Origin: Schlesneria sp.
GTDB taxonomy: Bacteria; Planctomycetota; Planctomycetia; Planctomycetales; Planctomycetaceae
Length of the DNA stretch: 8,233 nt
Reading direction: 5' to 3'
NCBI GenBank assembly: GCA_025353525.1
Contig: JANXOO010000593.1
Coordinates: forward strand, 1 to 8,233
The notes under the pieces are model-generated. The model saw only the letters and a list, made by a program, of their open reading frames with translations, had not been told where the DNA came from and searched no databases. Every line of letters starts with the position of its first letter. The first letter of the stretch is position 1. The translations under genes were made by a program, and so were the position numbers. Of the stretch, positions 7,067 through 8,233 are shown piece after piece.

Positions 7067-7094
7067 GCGAAACCGTCGTTGGAGACGCTTTCGC
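7067..7094. terminator. Strong hairpin between convergent cupin and DUF1501 genes
   Basis: Arms GCGAAACCGTC (7067-7077) and GACGCTTTCGC (7084-7094) pair at 10 of 11 positions around a 6-base loop, with one C-C mismatch. A smaller CCCA/TGGG stem (7054-7065) sits next to it. The position, 66 bases after the cupin stop and 59 bases after the DUF1501 stop, fits a bidirectional transcription end or an mRNA-stabilising 3' structure. Neither strand has a clear U tract straight after the stem, so it is not a classical intrinsic terminator. Confidence 0.45.
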
Positions 7095-7153
7095 GGCTGG
7101 TGGCTCAGGTTTATTCGCTGCAAAAACGCGGCAGTCCCCGGCCCGTGAACGGC

Positions 7154-8233
7154 CTATGCCAGAATCTCTGTCGCGACGTGGCCTGCGACATCGGTCAACC
7201 GGAAATCCCGTCCTGCGTAGCGGTATGTCAGCTTTTCGTGATCAAGTCCCAGCAAGTGCAAAATCGTCGCGTGCAGATCGTTGACATGCATCTTGTTTTC
7301 AACGGCGTAGTATCCGTAATCATCCGTGGCACCGTAAGCGAAGCCCCCTTTCACTCCGCCTCCTGCCATCCACATCGTAAAGCCGTGGGGGTTGTGGTCG
7401 CGTCCATCGGTTCCCTGTGCTGTCGGAGTTCTCCCGAATTCGCCGCCCCACAGTACCAGTGTATCGTTCAGCAGGCCTCTGGATTTAAGGTCTTGCAAGA
7501 ATCCTGCAATCGGCTTGTCGACTTCCGCCGCGTTTTTCGTGTGCCCCTGATAAAGATTTCCGTGTTGGTCCCACTGGACTTCACTATCGCTATGAGTCAC
7601 CTGAACAAACCGCACCCCCCGTTCCAGAAACCGACGCGCCATCAGACACTGTCGACCGAAGTTCTGAGTCATAGGATCGTCGACCCCGTACAGGTTCATG
7701 GTCGCACTGGTTTCTCCCGACAGATCCTGCACATCAGGCATTGTCGACTGCATTCGCCAGGCAAGTTCAAACGAATTCAATCGCCCTTCCAGAGCCCGGT
7801 CATGACCGGCTGCCTCGATATGATCACGATTCATGGCGGCGATCAGGTCAAGCTGTCGACGTTGGAGATCGGGGTCGATCCGGGAATTTCGAATGTGTTT
7901 TACGGTGGCATGGACCGCGCTCAGTGACGCATTGCCGATTGGAGTTCCCTGGCACCACGCAGGAAGAAACGCCGAACCCCAGTTGTTGACCCCGCCGTGC
8001 GCCAGTGTCGGGCAGATCGTGACGAAGGCTGGCAGATTCTGATTTTCTGTTCCCAGCCCGTAGGTGACCCACGATCCCAAACTCGGGCGAACAAACTGAT
8101 CGCTGCCCGTATGAAGTTTGAGAAGTGCTCCGCCGTGAGCCGGATTTGTCCCGTGGACAGACCGCAAAATACATAGGTCGTCGACGTGACGAGCCACGTT
8201 CGGAAAAAGATCACTCACCGGAAGCCCGCTTTG
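7154..8233 (-). CDS. DUF1501 (sulfatase/phosphatase-fold) protein, N terminus cut by window edge
   Basis: The frame is open from the right edge to a TAG at 7154-7156, giving 359 residues; full-length relatives are usually about 450-480, so roughly the first 100 (commonly with a Tat signal) are missing. The GTG at 8218 is internal, since [10 protein letters not shown] reads through it as in relatives. Family blocks in order: [40 protein letters not shown] (about 259-270), GRDHNPHGF, then MAGGGVKGG and [14 protein letters not shown]. The His and Asp residues in these blocks are where alkaline-phosphatase-like relatives bind metal. DUF1501 proteins are greatly expanded in planctomycetes, often beside DUF1549/DUF1553 (PSD1 cytochrome-like) genes, which would lie upstream, outside this window. 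They are probably exported and tied to breakdown of complex, perhaps sulfated, polymers, but no activity is established. Family assignment is firm. Confidence 0.93.
   Translation of the reverse strand, partial: QSGLPVSDLFPNVARHVDDLCILRSVHGTNPAHGGALLKLHTGSDQFVRPSLGSWVTYGLGTENQNLPAFVTICPTLAHGGVNNWGSAFLPAWCQGTPIGNASLSAVHATVKHIRNSRIDPDLQRRQLDLIAAMNRDHIEAAGHDRALEGRLNSFELAWRMQSTMPDVQDLSGETSATMNLYGVDDPMTQNFGRQCLMARRFLERGVRFVQVTHSDSEVQWDQHGNLYQGHTKNAAEVDKPIAGFLQDLKSRGLLNDTLVLWGGEFGRTPTAQGTDGRDHNPHGFTMWMAGGGVKGGFAYGATDDYGYYAVENKMHVNDLHATILHLLGLDHEKLTYRYAGRDFRLTDVAGHVATEILA

Noticed and set aside
7061..7927. Long plus-strand open frame (288 codons) opposite the DUF1501 gene
   Set aside because: The other strand has the conserved DUF1501 blocks; this frame has none and no Shine-Dalgarno.
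8216..8218. GTG at the right end as the DUF1501 start
   Set aside because: The frame stays open to the edge with family-like sequence before it, and the remaining length is about 100 residues short of the family.

Overview
This 8.2 kb window carries seven protein-coding genes, five complete and two cut by the window edges. It has no RNA genes, insertion sequences, CRISPR array or prophage genes that I can see. The best taxonomic guess is a planctomycete. A DUF1501 protein of the planctomycete type, a VIT/VWA-family protein with the C-terminal tail common in that phylum, moderate GC, TTG starts and mostly single genes on alternating strands all point that way. This is inference from gene content; there is no rRNA or other marker here. 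An apolipoprotein N-acyltransferase gene (lnt) implies a diderm envelope with triacylated lipoproteins.

Left to right: (1) 2-679 (+), the 3' end of a VIT/VWA-domain protein. (2) 680-1045, a gene-free convergent spacer with two small hairpins. (3) 1046-2011 (-), a radical SAM protein resembling the archaeosine-synthesis (RaSEA/TIGR01210) group, with a CX3CX2C cluster motif and two C-terminal CxxC pairs. (4) 2229-4067 (+), lnt, divergent from the radical SAM gene, with a complete Glu-Lys-Cys triad and a 22-bp tandem duplication across its stop codon. (5) 4260-5384 (-), a medium-chain dehydrogenase of the glucose 1-dehydrogenase type with Asp at the catalytic zinc position usually held by Cys. 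(6) 5621-6481 (+), a HAD-superfamily hydrolase that starts at TTG behind a strong Shine-Dalgarno. (7) 6638-7000 (+), a small KdgF-like cupin. (8) 7154-8233 (-), a DUF1501 protein lacking its N terminus, convergent with the cupin across a strong hairpin.

The genes do not form one obvious pathway. The dehydrogenase, HAD hydrolase and cupin at 4260-7000 could all act on sugars or sugar acids, and the dehydrogenase and HAD genes share a divergent control region, but a functional link is only a hypothesis. Most of the window looks like ordinary planctomycete chromosome. I do not see a convincing new multi-gene system. The items most worth a second look are the RaSEA-like radical SAM protein in a bacterial context, the Asp zinc ligand of the dehydrogenase, and the structured spacer at 680-1045.
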